Assembly (NCBI GenBank): GCA_020543525.1
Contig: JAHYIO010000037.1
Location: forward strand, 1,736,001-1,800,000
Direction of reading: 5' to 3'
DNA length: 64,000 bases
Source of the DNA: Coriolopsis trogii
Lineage: Eukaryota; Basidiomycota; Agaricomycetes; Polyporales; Polyporaceae
This document shows positions 20,144 to 31,650 of this stretch, piece by piece (the first letter of the stretch is position 1; the number at the start of each line of letters is the position of its first letter). Both the position numbers and the translations under genes were made by a program. The notes under the pieces are model-generated. The model made no database searches, was not told the DNA's origin, and saw nothing but the letters and a program-made list of their open reading frames with translations.

Positions 20144-21702
20144 TCACATGATAGGATCTTGACCTCCCTCTCCCGGCCAGAACCCGCACTCTGCGATATT
20201 GCGTCTGACCCTGACCTCGTGATGAAGCCCAGGTTTGCTGCGAGCACTTGCGCAAATTGCGTTGATGTTCTGAATCATACGTTCTAACTCGTTTCCTTTG
20301 GGTTGACAATTGTGGATGACCACGTCAACAAAGACCCAGGCAAGCTTGTCGAATTTGCTGTCCGCGCCAAATAGCCAGCCGCAGTGCAGTACCTCACGAA
20401 GACTGTCCAAATACCAGGCATCGTCTATTGTCTCAGGCTTGTCGACAGCGACAACGAAAGATACAGAGAGTATGCTGGAAGGATGAGCTAAGTGTCCGAG
20501 GATTGCTGTGGACCACCTTATCCAATGAGTTATATCAGCTTGAACTATAGGGTGAGTTAACATCGGGAGCCGAATGTGCTTGAGGTTCGTGCACTTGCTG
20601 AAAGAGAAGTTGGCACCCAACCCTGTTAACATTGTGAGCATGTCATGTCCAACCAATCAATAGCATCAATGGCCCTCTGAGAAGACTGACTCACCCCCTG
20701 ACCACGATGTCAGAGCATCAGACATGACTTCTGTGGACCCAGAAACAAAGGACACATCGAGAGAGTGGAGAGATGGACCCAGCGAACCAAAAAGCTTGAC
20801 AAGCAAGTCATGTTGAGAACCTTCCTTGAACCATTCTGCCTCTAAGTTGATTGACAGTGCCTGTAGTTGGCGCGCCACCGCATCATCTTGAGGAATGACA
20901 AGCCATTTCAACAGAACCGAGAGCAAGGAGTTGTCATCCTGACTGTTTAGGTCCCAGATATGCAGACGAGAGAGCGGGGGCGGCGACGTGATATGTAAAG
21001 GCGGCTGATTGCGTGCGTTGTCGTCTGCTTCATCCTCGTTGTCCTCGTTGCTGTGATTTACTTCGTCGCTGGCATCGATCACAAGCGAAGAAAGGCTGTG
21101 AAGGGGAAGCAACCACCGCTGGACAAGATCGTCGGGATTGGAGATGTCGACTCGGTTGAGCACGAGGGAGGAGATGGAAATTGGCAAGGACGATTGACGA
21201 AGCAAGGCTCTCTTGAGATTGATGGCGATGAAACACAGCGAGCGAACACTGCAGCTATCCCTCAGTTGGCCTAGAAGACCGGTCAGGTCTACATCGAGCT
21301 CGGAGCATGGCCGCCACTCATTACGCTTGCAGTTACATCGTACAGTCAGATGAACGACGCGCGTCTTGAGTTCAGGGTGATCTTGCAGTGCTCTGTTGAA
21401 TCGAGCAATAGACGTGCAGCTGAGGCGGACGTCCATGCATAGATGGTCGCGCCCGACGAGAAGCCATTGACGGCAAGTCATCGTGCACGCGCGCAACGTG
21501 GCGAGGTCATCGCGGAGATGGTCGAATATCTTGTCCGTCAATTCCCGTGGCAATCTCAGTACGATGGGATGGTCGCTCGAATCGAGACAGAAAGAGTCGG
21601 CGATGCTGTTTGTGTGTGAGTAATGTTCATCGCGAATACCAGTCGCAGAGGCACTCACTGGGCCATACTGGTTCGTGATTCTGACGAGTTCAAATCGCAC
21701 AT
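20144..21702 (-). CDS. F-box protein 2
   Basis: Second F-box protein, paralogous to 16578-18129. The F-box reads VLRLPRELTDKIFDHLRDD, then LATLRACTMTCRQWLLVGRDHL. Leucine-patterned segments follow (SLVLNRVDISN, LLPLHSLSSLVIDASD) with a short acidic linker, then SRLHIWDLNSQDD and SLHSLDVSFVSGS. The large exon has no ATG near its start, only a GTG. I join a small first exon (21702-21659, MCDLNSSESRTSMA) through a GTGAGT...ACAG intron to 21605-20695, then a second intron to 20622-20144. The three exons give exactly 478 codons (477 aa). The last exon carries CTNLKHIRLPML, which matches CTNLRRIRLPEL in F-box protein 1. It is convergent with the sirtuin, 257 bp between stops. Likely an SCF receptor; the target is unknown. 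Confidence 0.8.
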
Positions 21703-22538
21703 AGGGACTGTGCAGTGAGGACTCACAAGCGGAGTGGTCTCCTCATATATCAGCCACACACGAGAATCATGACCCTGATCACACCTCGCCGTAGTGACGC
21801 ATGGGGCTGTGGCCTTGTCTCCGGAACTAGCAGTATGTGTGTCGTGTTGGCTGTAAGTTATCATGCTGCGGGCGATGCATGTCAGGGTTTTGTGCAGGTG
21901 ACACACTGAATCACTCAATTGTCCTCGAGGTTCGAATTATTGTTTCACTGGAGCCATCTCAATCAAAATCGCCGTAACGTCTGCCACATGCTAGGCTAGC
22001 ATGGCAGCAAAACAAGAGGTCACCCCCCTACGAGTAATGCAACATTGGTGGTGTGGGGAGTTGGATCTACCGGGATGGAGATATCTCGGAGTATACCACT
22101 ATCAAGACTGTACATAAAAATCAGTGGTGGACGGGGCGCAAAAGGGACACTCACCGCACCGAGTGGAAGAGTCGAGCTCGCCTCGCCGTCGCGAGGCAGC
22201 TACCACTCATTTGCGTCTCAATACGTCTCAAGCCCTATGTATTTGCACAACACGTGTCAATCTCCCGTCGCAGTTCATCGCTCACCTGAGAAAGCCACTT
22301 GCGCCGAGATACGTTCAGTCGGATCGTGGACGCGTAAGCAGCTGTGGTCGCAACATGCTGCAAGGAAGCTGCTCGTCCTTAGACGCGAGAGTCAAGAGTC
22401 ATCTATTCCAAGAAAGTACGCTACGCGCATTTTGAGATCATACAATACTGCAAACGTACCCATATCGCAGCAACACCTCCACCAGCCGCCCTCCCGAACA
22501 ATGTAGACTGCACGCCAACCCAAGAGATTTGAGCAGAA
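21703..22538. other. Intergenic, upstream of F-box gene 2 and 3' of the 167-aa gene
   Basis: About 840 bp. Overlapping plus-strand frames at 22045-22506 have no recognisable motif. Nothing supports a gene here. Confidence 0.5.
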
Positions 22539-23200
22539 TCACGCCGTTCGAGTGCCCATGCACATCACGCGACTTGTGAGCGTACGGATCTTCGCCACAG
22601 CTTGCGTGGTGAGCGCATCCAGGCGACGGGTGATTCGACAAGACTACACGGAAGACGACGGGGAGTGGTAAAGTAGACGTCAGAGAGAGGACGCAGAGGC
22701 TCAAAGCAGACAAAACGCGCACCTGGTTCCGCAGACCCGTCCTGAACAGCCTGCTATAGCCCATCTTCCTTATCCCCCTCGCGTTGTCATCCTCCGGCTC
22801 CGGGAAAACGGTCGGGGCTTCAGGGTCTGTTTTCAGGCTCCCCTTCGGACTCGAGGATGGCGGAGGGAGAGTCCGAAGGTGGTCAAGAGAAGGCAGAGAG
22901 TCCATACTGCCGTAGCCCGGTTCCGAGAGGTCAGAAGTCGAGAGGTAGAGCTCGCTGTCCGTCCAGCCTGGCGAGGACGCGGGGCTCTATAGCAGACCAC
23001 GAACGGCGGATGAGGACCTGACGCGAACGGCATGGAGACCGACTGAGCGATACGCAGCGACGCACCCGGTAGATCCGCCTCTGAGAGGGGAAGAAGAGGA
23101 AGACGTCGTAATCGTCATCTGCCTCGCTGAACGCTGCGGCAGAGTCGGCGCGTCGTGGGCCGCCGGCTTCTGCTTCGTACGCGGGCGTGGCCTTCTGCAT
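22539..23200 (-). CDS. Orphan protein, 167 aa, unknown function
   Basis: Three exons in phase (23200-23066, 22986-22723, 22643-22539) give exactly 168 codons. The first ATG in frame is at 23200; a longer upstream reading would need a non-ATG start. The protein opens MQKATPAYEAEAGGPRRADS and has an acidic-aromatic block, SEADDDYDVFLFFPSQRRIYR. A Ser/Pro-rich middle follows (ASSPGWTDSELYLSTSDLSEPGYGS), and then LFRTGLRNQ. It ends in a basic tail, RRLDALTTQAVAKIRTLTSRV. The coherent phase at every junction and the even composition support a real gene, but I recognise no domain. It has no signal peptide and no membrane segment. It is probably lineage-specific. Confidence 0.55.
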
Positions 23201-26200
23201 GTCGCGTCGCGAGAGTCCGGCTAGGGCGTAGTGAGAGAGCAAGGGGCGGGCGGGAGGACATGGTCGATAGTCGGCAGGGGATTATGAAGGAGGGGGAGAT
23301 GGTGCTATGTCGTAAAAAGTCGAGCATCGGCAGCTAGCGGGTCCCCATTCCTGGGTGGGAAGCAGACCCGCCGCAGGGCCGCGCCAGATCTGACTCGCGG
23401 GCTCTCACTCAAACGGCGGTCAAGTCTCCCAGCTCTCTCTCCCGCCGACCGGCTTCAGCCAATCCCAGCAAGACCCTGGGTGCCTCATGCGAAGAACGGC
23501 GGGGGTGTCGACGTTCAGCGAGCCAAGATGGAAGATGCTGCAGCAGGGAAGTTCGTTCCATTGGCTCCTACCGTCCTCAATCATCCTCTAATACGCGGGA
23601 GAAGCAGCCGGGAAACACTTTGGGCGTTGGTGATAGTGGAGACAGCCGTGGCAGCGGAGAGGCAGGAGACAGCGCCGTCGCATGTCCTATATTCCATCCA
23701 CATACGACGTGCCAAGTAGTCGCGGGGACAGGCTGTGCAGATGGCCACTACAGATCCAAGTATCATCAAGGCATCCAGGTTTGTGGCCCCATTTCTTCTG
23801 ATGTTCAGGGCATTGACCGCAATCGCAGCCTACAGCCCGTCTTCCGTTGCCCACGACAGGCCACCGCTCTCCGTGTCTCCCTCCTGCCCCCCTTCGACGG
23901 CCTACAGACGGGAGGCCAGTGCGGGGAGGAGGGAGACAACGGATCACGATCACGTGCGTTGTGACAGTGTAACGCAAGAGCCGCGCGCTACGTCTCCGGG
24001 GAGGTGCGGATGAATGCTTCTTTGTCAAAACCATCGTCTCGAGCTGAAGCCGAGTCAGATCCTCTTCCCCAGCGTGACAACCCTCTTGGTCTGCAGCAAG
24101 CTCAAGATGTGTGATGCATGGTGCAAGCCACAAGACAGGATGTGCCAGCGAGGATACCGCCAACGACAGTTTGCGACGACCAGTGTGAAGCAACACTTGA
24201 AGACACAAGCGAAACGCCAGTCCGAGCAGCATGAAAGGAACCCAACATCAGGGAATGAGGGAGTGTCGGAAGATCGTCTTGCCCGACCAAGTTCGACCCC
24301 TAACCAAGCGGGGGACGACAAGGACCACGGGATGGTGCCTTCCCAGAACGACGTGCGACTGAACTGAAGACAAGCAAAGCAGAGTGAAGACATACCTAAC
24401 AATTATGCCCGACACAGGGGCCCCTCCAGCCATGACGACCTCAAATTTTAGAGTGATCCAACCGCTACGACCGTTTTTGCCGTCGTAATGGACTGCGCGT
24501 CGTCCGTAGCGAACAATGGTGAGCAGGACTGATGAGCGCCATCCCGCGGCCTGTCATCTTGTGCCCCAGTGGGTGCGGGTTGAGAGTGGCGTCGGAGACG
24601 AGGGTGCCGGCTTGTGAGGGTGTCATTGAGATGAGGTCTCTAGCAAGAGGGGTGACCTATGCCCCTAGCAAGAAACCGACGAATCAGGGAGCAAACGACA
24701 GACTGTCCTGCTTCCGGGGTGTCGCGAAGAGCCCTGCGTGAACAGCACAGACGACGACGGGCGAGAAGAACAAGACGATCACGAACTCTGAGCTCGAACT
24801 GGGGACGATTCGAGGTCGAGCCGCTCAGGCGAACACGCGCCGCCCCCTCGCATCCGACCCCCGTCTGTTCGATCGCTCGATCAAATTTCCCGATCGTCCG
24901 GTCCTCGACATCCAACCCAGCCACCGAACGAGCTGCAACCTCGGCAAGATCATCCTCGCCGTCCTTGAGTTGACCCCGCGCTCACGACCCGACCATAACC
25001 AACGTACATGTACACGGTCCACCTCACACATGGCTTCCCTCAAACCAGGTCTCGTAACCGTCCGGCCTCCCGTCCAACATACTAGTACTTTCAATTCGCA
25101 CCCAACCGCGCCAACTCCTCACGGACTCCTCCCCGACCTCCTACACTCAACTGCAGTTAGCAAGCTTCCAGCTTCCAGCTCAAACCATGCTCGGAGAGTC
25201 GCCTCCAACATCTGCAGGCCCGGCGGCTCGCACAGTGCCCACCCCTGCAGCCCAAGCAAGCCAAACAGCCATCAGTGGCACAGCTCCTGGCAATCCTCCC
25301 ATCCCCGAATGCCGACCCAGCAGATATCGCGGAGCCCACTTCCACTGAGCCCGTGTAGAATTTAGCCAGGTACGTCTTGGTCGTCCCCAGCGCGCGCCCA
25401 CCTCCATACATATTTGCATGATACAGGACCCAGGCGGAACACTCCATGCACCGCAGACCGCACCCATATGCATCCCAGTACCGCTGTCAGTGTAAGTCTG
25501 CGCATGGCAATCCATCGTTCAACGGCCAACGGCCAACGTTGCAACGTCCACATATGAAAATCAAGACAGTCGATCTTCCAGCTGGGCCCCACTCACTCTA
25601 GATCTTCTCCTGCACACTCTTCGGCACCCTGTGCATATCGGCCCTCCGCTTCAAGCTACAAGCTACAGGCTCCCCATGGCCCCGCCGACTCGGACATGCT
25701 CCCGCAAACACTCTAAGTTCACAGCCAGCCGCCGTCTGCAACGCGCGAACTCACTTGGACCGTCTCACGGCTGTCGTTGACTCGGATTCTTCTTGCAGGC
25801 AACCGACGAGCCACTCGGGGGCAAAGCTCTAAGTACCAAGTGATAACTCGGAACGTCGAGTAGTGCGAGCTACTCCGCACCCACTGTCTGCCTCCGCCGA
25901 CGCTATGCAGCAGGGACGAAACACGACGCGACGTCCATGCGAAACGGCAGCATCCTCGTTCCCGTCGCTCGTCTTTCCCAGACGGGAGCGACATTGGAGC
26001 GCGACATAACAGAATCGTGCACGTCCTTTTCCCGGACTGGCATCGCGCGCATGTGCACGGACCGAAATGGTCATACACATACAGCTACGATGTGTCCACT
26101 TTCCACCATTCGCGGCCGCTCGCAAGGCCACCCGCTCCACTGGTATGCAGGCCAGCCACTAGCTAGGGGGAAAGTGGCGCCTCCCGCGCGATGGCAGTGC

Positions 26201-26470
26201 AATACGACGCCCCACCTGTAGCGTCAGCGGCGACGCCTCGAGGCAACGTCCTATCACCGATTCAAGCACAGCACATTCAACCTCACAGAGTATTCGTTCG
26301 CGAATTAGGGAATTCCCTCTCCTACTTGGTATATGTACGCGTACAATCCGAGCCAAAATACACATCCTGCGATCGTGACGTCGTGAACGTTCATCAAGTT
26401 CAGGGTCTTCAAGGTTCAGGGTCTTCAAGAGTCAGGTCGAGCAATGGCGTGGGGCGACGAGTGGGGCGAC
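23201..26470. other. Long gene-free block
   Basis: 3.3 kb with no recognisable gene, between the start of the orphan gene and the stop of the Ncp1-like gene. Frames reach about 180 codons (23687-24232, minus) but are mirrored by open frames on the other strand and show no conserved motif. No inverted repeats, target duplications or transposase fragments were seen. It may hold a non-coding RNA, a decayed element or only regulatory DNA. Confidence 0.5.
26399..26430. repeat. Two 16-bp direct repeats
   Basis: Units 26399-26414 and 26415-26430 read ttcagggtcttcaagg and the same with a final a. They lie about 40 bp beyond the stop of the Ncp1-like gene, in its 3' UTR. Confidence 0.85.
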
Positions 26471-27271
26471 TCAGGCACCGGGTGCGGTCGCGGCGGTGCC
26501 CGTATACGTAGTGGGACTGGACGCAGTCGCGTTGGTCCCTGGATAGGTGGTGGGACTGGGCGCAGTCGACGCGACGCTCGCGAGTTCGTCGAAGCTGTTG
26601 CGTGCGTTGGCGGCGGCAGCTTCTCGGCCGTGCAGATCGGAGAGCTTGCTCTCGCGGATTTGCTGAAGATGTGCAGGTCAGTATGCGTATGCGAGCGAAG
26701 GTCACGAGGACTGACGTCGTTGTGCTCTTTGCGCGAGCGGAGTTCGTCGAGGTGCTGCTTCTTTTGCTGGAGGTCCTGCTCTAGGCGCGCCTCGTGTTGC
26801 TGCTTGATCTGGTGGGACGATGTCGACGGGGGGCGGGGTAACGAGAACGGCGTGAGATTTTGGCCGGTGGGCGGTGCGGATCGCGTAACATACCTGGAGG
26901 ACCTTCTCTGCGTTCTGCTCGGACGAGATGCTCTCGTCGTGCTTGTGCACGGCGCGGTTGAGAGCCTTGGCCGCCTTGTGCTCGTTCTCTACGGCCTTGT
27001 CGAGGGCGTGCTGGGCCTTGTCTGCAGACTGTGAGCAGGAGGGATAAGCGGGGGCGGCGAGCGGAGATGCGGAAGTACGTAGTGAGTCCGGCAGAAAGAG
27101 AGGTACCTTGATGCTCTTGGAATGTGCGTTGTCGGCACGCGAGAGGTCCTTGATTGTGTGGTCAAGGTTCTTCTGGTCCTCGCGTGCTTCCCTGGCGACC
27201 TGTTTCTCGACCTCGCGGACGGCGGGGATCTCTGAGAATGTTTCAGAGTCTGACTTTCCGAAGAGACCCAT
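26471..27271 (-). CDS. Ncp1-like protein (annotated in Agaricomycetes as DNA-binding protein Ncp1)
   Basis: Starts MGLFGKSDSETFSEIPAVREV at 27271. The body is a long charged helix, probably a coiled coil: EKQVAREAREDQKNLDHTIKD, LSRADNAHSKSIKSADKAQHALDKAVENEHKAAKALNRAVHKHDES, EQNAEKVLQQIKQQHEARLEQDLQQKKQHLDELRSRK. The C-terminus is a Ser/Thr/Pro tail with an imperfect duplication, SPTTYPGTNATA and SPTTYTGTAATA, ending at 26471. Three introns are in phase. The alanine/lysine-rich KADKAxxxxxKAxxxEHKAAKALNxAxHKHD pattern matches fungal proteins labelled Ncp1. I know of no biochemical proof of DNA binding. A TATAAA at 27327-27332 lies about 55 bp upstream. Divergent from the MscS channel gene. Confidence 0.75.
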
Positions 27272-27670
27272 GGGTGGTAGAGATATGTCAGGAAGATGTT
27301 ATCTGGACAGGGAGGGTAGAGGGGGCTTTATAGCGAACAAGGCGTTGGAGAGCGTCATGGGTGGCCTGGCTCGCAGGAGGATCGTCGAAGGGAAGCCAGG
27401 ATGGATTGGGCGATGACGTCACGGGAGGTGGGATTATCCGAATGGGGTCAGAAAATGAAAGAGGAAGGGTCGGGCTGAGAGGAGGGCGAGGACCCCCGGG
27501 GTAAGTGGCGGCCATCGGAGAGTGCGCGACCCTGTTTCTGTCTGCAGGCGGGGAGCGTTCTTATAGTGGCCCCGCGAGTCCCCTGTTATTGCCAGTCCAC
27601 TCGGCCCCGCATCTTCCCGTTGCTACACGGTCACATTCCGCTCCTTGCTCGCCTGCGCACCTCTTCCCGC
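27272..27670. promoter_or_regulatory. Bidirectional promoter, Ncp1-like (-) and MscS channel (+); TATAAA at 27327-27332 (-)
   Basis: 399 bp between the two start codons. On the minus strand TATAAA is at 27327-27332. On the plus strand a weaker TTCTTATAG is near 27558. Confidence 0.55.
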
Positions 27671-30600
27671 ATGTCCTATCCTCGTTCTCCGTCCCACGAC
27701 GCTGGAGAACAGTCCTCCCCCCCTGCTCGCTACCACCGCCCCCCACACCTCGTCCCAGACCTCTTCAACGAGGACGTAGAGAGCGCAGTCCCCTCTCCGC
27801 CCTACAGACGTGTCCCCTCCACCTCACAGGTCCTGCTCGAGTCCTATCCCGAACAGTCCCCCGCCTACAGGTCCCGCTCAAACACGGCTCTCACCGACAT
27901 CGACCCCGACATGATCACAGACTCTCCTCGTCCAGACGAAAAGCGCTCCGACCAAGACTCAAAGGGCAAGCATGCCGTCCACGCCGTCCATTACACCGAC
28001 CAGATGGACCTCCCTCCGCCCGCTCATCGCTTCGAGCCAGACTTCCGCCCCGCCTCTCGCGCCTCCTCCATCGCCACAGACGAGGACGAGTCCGAAAACG
28101 ACTATGACTGGAGCGGAGAGGAGGATCTTGTTGACGAAGAGGCAAAGTTTGAGCACGCCATGGGTGCTAGAAAGAAGCGCAGGTTTGGCTGCGTAAAGTA
28201 TGTCTCTTGTACCCCCTCCGCAGCCTCTCCCTTGTCCCTCACCGCTCATCTCCCTCTCTCGCCTACAGGCTCATCACACTTCTCTTCTCCACTCTCATCG
28301 GTTCCACTATCCTCTCCGGTCTCATCATCACCCCAGCGCTACTCATCCACTTCTACTGGTACAAGCCCCATCCCACCGAGCACCGCAAGTATGTCAAGGA
28401 CAACGTCGAAGCTTGGCTCTTCTGGGCCGCCGCCAACGTGTCCATCTCCTGGGGTCTTGCTCTCATCGTCGACATCGTCCCCGTCGTCATCCGCTTCGTC
28501 ATCTCTATTGCCTGGGGCCATGTGAGCGAGGTCGTCAAGTCCCGTCTCGAGCTCTACAACAGCGTAAAGGGCCCCATCAAGCCCGTCTTGTACGCCGCCA
28601 GCGGCTGGGTCAGCTGGGTGATCCTGTTCAACCACATCTTCCTGCTGTACGACATGGACAACGAGGATAACAGCCGGGCTTCGTATACTCCTCGCGTGAG
28701 CCCATCTCCGTAGCCTTCACTTGGCGCAAATCGCTCACACTGCATCGACAGGTGTACCAAGCCATCGAGTTCCTCTTCTTCTTTGCGCTCGTAATCAGCG
28801 CCCAGAGGATGATGTCCCACTTCATCGGTGCGTGCTCGCCCATGTCAGACCATCTGCACGCCTACTCAACCGTCCACAGCGTTCTCGTTCCACCGCACCG
28901 CGTACAAGGAACGATTGGATGAGGTCCAGCACGCGCTCCAAGTCATCGAAAAGCTGCGCGTCTACCGCCCAAAGCGACGTCATCTGCCCAAGGCTTCCAT
29001 GGGACGCTCGACACCCGGCTTCGGTCTCTTCACGCCGACGTTCGAGAAGGAGCAGTTCCTCGCAGGCCGCTCCCGCCCCGGTACCCCGAGCGGCTCCCGT
29101 CTCCCGTCGCGTGCGGGCACTCCCGAGTTCGATGGACAGGACAGCGAGGACGACCGGGACGCGACGCTGGTCACGAAGAAGAACAAGGGCAAGGCGCGCA
29201 CCAGCTGGTTCTCCCACCCGCGAGGCCAGTCCGAGCCCGCGACGCTCGGAGGCAGCGAGCACGGCAAGCCGGACATCCATCTGAACACGAGCAGCGAGCA
29301 CCGGTACCCGCCCTCGACGCCAAACACGGCGTCGCCGCTCGCGAAGCCGTCGCGGCGGAGCTCGGCGTCCGAGGACGACGCCGCGGCGGTGATGCAGCAG
29401 GCGGCGACGCAGGCGGCGAAGGTGCTCAAGAACGCGATGCTGCACGACGCGCGGAACATCCAGGGGAAGGAGAACGACGGGCTCGGGGGGCTCGTGTGGG
29501 ACGTGACGTCGTCGCACGAGGCGAAGCGGCTCGCGCGCTCGATCTACATGGCGTTCCGCGAGCCGGGGCGCAACTACCTGATCCCGAGCGACTTCCACCC
29601 GGCGTTCCCGAACCACCAGGAGGCGGAGGTCGCGTTCAAGGTGTTCGACAAGGACAACAACGGGGACATCTCGCGCGCGGAGATCAAGACGACGCTGATG
29701 AAGGTCTACAAGGAGCGACGGTTCTTGAGCCGGAGCATGCGCGACGTGGGCCAGGCGCTGACGACGCTGGACAACATGCTGCTGTTCTTGGCGCTCTTGA
29801 TCTTGTTCTTTATCTCGCTGAGCGTGTTCGGGGTGAACATCGAGAACTCGCTCACGAGTCTGTACACGATTGGGATCGGGGCGAGCTTCATCTTCAAGAA
29901 CTCGGCGAGCAACGCGTTCGACGCGATCATGTTCTTGTTCGTCACGCAGTGAGTGTCGGGTCCGTCCGGTCTGTGTGTTGTCGGCTCACGATGTCGTTTG
30001 TTGCCAGCCCGTTCGACACCGGCGATCGGTGCTTCATCGACAGTGCGTCCCCCTCGGCCATCCGCGTGGCCGCGCTCTTGCTGACGCCTTTTGTTGCAGA
30101 CGAGAACTTGGTGGTGAAGAAGATGACCTTGTTCGCGACGATCTTCACCCGGGCGGACGGCACGGAGACGTACTACTTCAACAGCATGCTGTTCAACAAG
30201 TTCATGTAAGTCCGAGCCCAGCACCAGCCCCGCTCCACGAACCGCTCCTGACCTGCGCACGCAGCACGAACGTCCGGAGAAGCGACGTGAGTATCCCGCA
30301 CGCATCGAGCATCAGGTCCTTATGAGACGCTGACGCTGACCCCTCTCTCGCAGAAAACGGCGGAGAACCTGGTGATGCAGGTCGCGTGGCGCACGCCGAT
30401 CGAGAAGCTCGACCAGCTCGAAAAGTGCCTCAACAACTGGCTCCAGACGGAGGAGAACCGCTGGTTCCAGCCGAGCACCTCCGTCACTCTCCAGCACATC
30501 GACTACCAGCGCTTCCTGGAGATCACCATCGGCATCCCGTACAACAGCAACTGGCAGTGAGTGCGCCCGTGCCCGCTTCTCCTCCCGTTCGCGTGCGACC

Positions 30601-31065
30601 GGGGCAGCCGTCTGCGCTCGTGCCAGCCGGGCGTCCTCGGAGAGAGAGACGGAACGTTGACTGACTGGACTCGCACGTTCGCACAGGGACTGGGGGCTGC
30701 ACAACACCCGCAAGACGGCGTTCCACGCGGCGGTCAACTACTACTGCCGCCAGCTCGGCATCATCGCGTACAACTCGCCCATCCCCCTCGCCTGGGCCGA
30801 CCGCGACACGCTCGAGCCCATCCTCCCCGAGGGCGAGGGCGAGGGCGGGGCGGACGACGACGTCGAGCCGCTCGAGTCGCCTGCGGGCCCGCAGCCTGTC
30901 GATAGAGAGCGCCTCGGGGAGGGACAGGGACAGAACCAAGGGCAGAAGACGGCGTTGATGGGCTTCTTGCCCCCGCCTGAGGACGGGATCCCGAGCGGGA
31001 TGCGGAAGAGGAAGGCGAAGAGCCGGAAGGCGATGTTCCAGGCGTTCGGTGCCGAGGGTTTCTGA
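27671..31065 (+). CDS. EF-hand mechanosensitive ion channel, MscS superfamily (Msy1/Msy2 type)
   Basis: Fungal Msy-type channels sit in the ER or plasma membrane and help cells survive hypo-osmotic shock by controlling calcium. The ATG at 27671 is used because the open frame upstream begins with GTG. The layout is: disordered acidic N-terminus (to about residue 165); hydrophobic helices (LITLLFSTLIGSTILSGLII, VEAWLFWAAANVSISWGLALIVDI, WVSWVILFNHIFLLYD, AIEFLFFFALVISAQRMM); a Ser/Pro/Thr-rich loop; an EF-hand with a full 12-residue loop (DKDNNGDISRAE); the MscS pore helix and beta domain (TLDNMLLFLALLILFFISLSVFG, SASNAFDAIMFLFVTHPFDTGDRC, FATIFTRADGTETYYFNSMLFNKFI); and a cytosolic tail. At least seven short introns. 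Ends AFGAEGF at 31065. Confidence 0.93.
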
Positions 31066-31650
31066 GCTGCTCGCTGCTTGTCGCTGCGCTCTCGCCCTCT
31101 TCATCTTTGCGAAAAGGCCCGCTGGCCGTGGACGTTGGTCGGATTGACGCACACTACGTAGAGATCTTCCGTTGAGTGAACGGTCTTGGTTATGTAGTCG
31201 GGGGTGGCGGTGTCTCTGCTCTTCGTGCACATACCTATGCATGCTCCCGTCCAGGTCTGTCCTGCGACTTTTTTCCACTGCTTGTGACATAGTAGGAAAC
31301 GCATGGATGCCCTCTGCCTTTTTGTCGTGTCTTGTCAGACTTGTCTCTCGAAGCGACCCGCCACATTCTGTACAAACCAATCGACATCCCGTCCGACTGG
31401 CATGCCGCACACCATTGAGGCCGCTTGAACCATGTCGAGCTACGAGGCTACGGCGGTGACTCCGACAAGACAGGAACGTTGCCTGATCAAGGACATCGTC
31501 GGACGTCAAACGTCCCGGGTTGTATCACACGGATAAATCCAGCATGAATCCAGTGTTTGTTGAGAGGGATTAGTATTCCTATACAGTAGTATATACACGC
31601 CGGATGTCCCGGAACTCTCCTCGAACAAAATGGAAAACACGACGGACCGC
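31066..31650. other. Convergent intergenic region
   Basis: About 585 bp between the stops of the MscS channel and the TMEM135-like gene. No gene seen. Confidence 0.55.

Noticed and set aside
23687..24232. 181-codon minus-strand frame in the gene-free block
   Set aside because: Composition is uneven, there is no domain, and plus-strand frames overlap it throughout.
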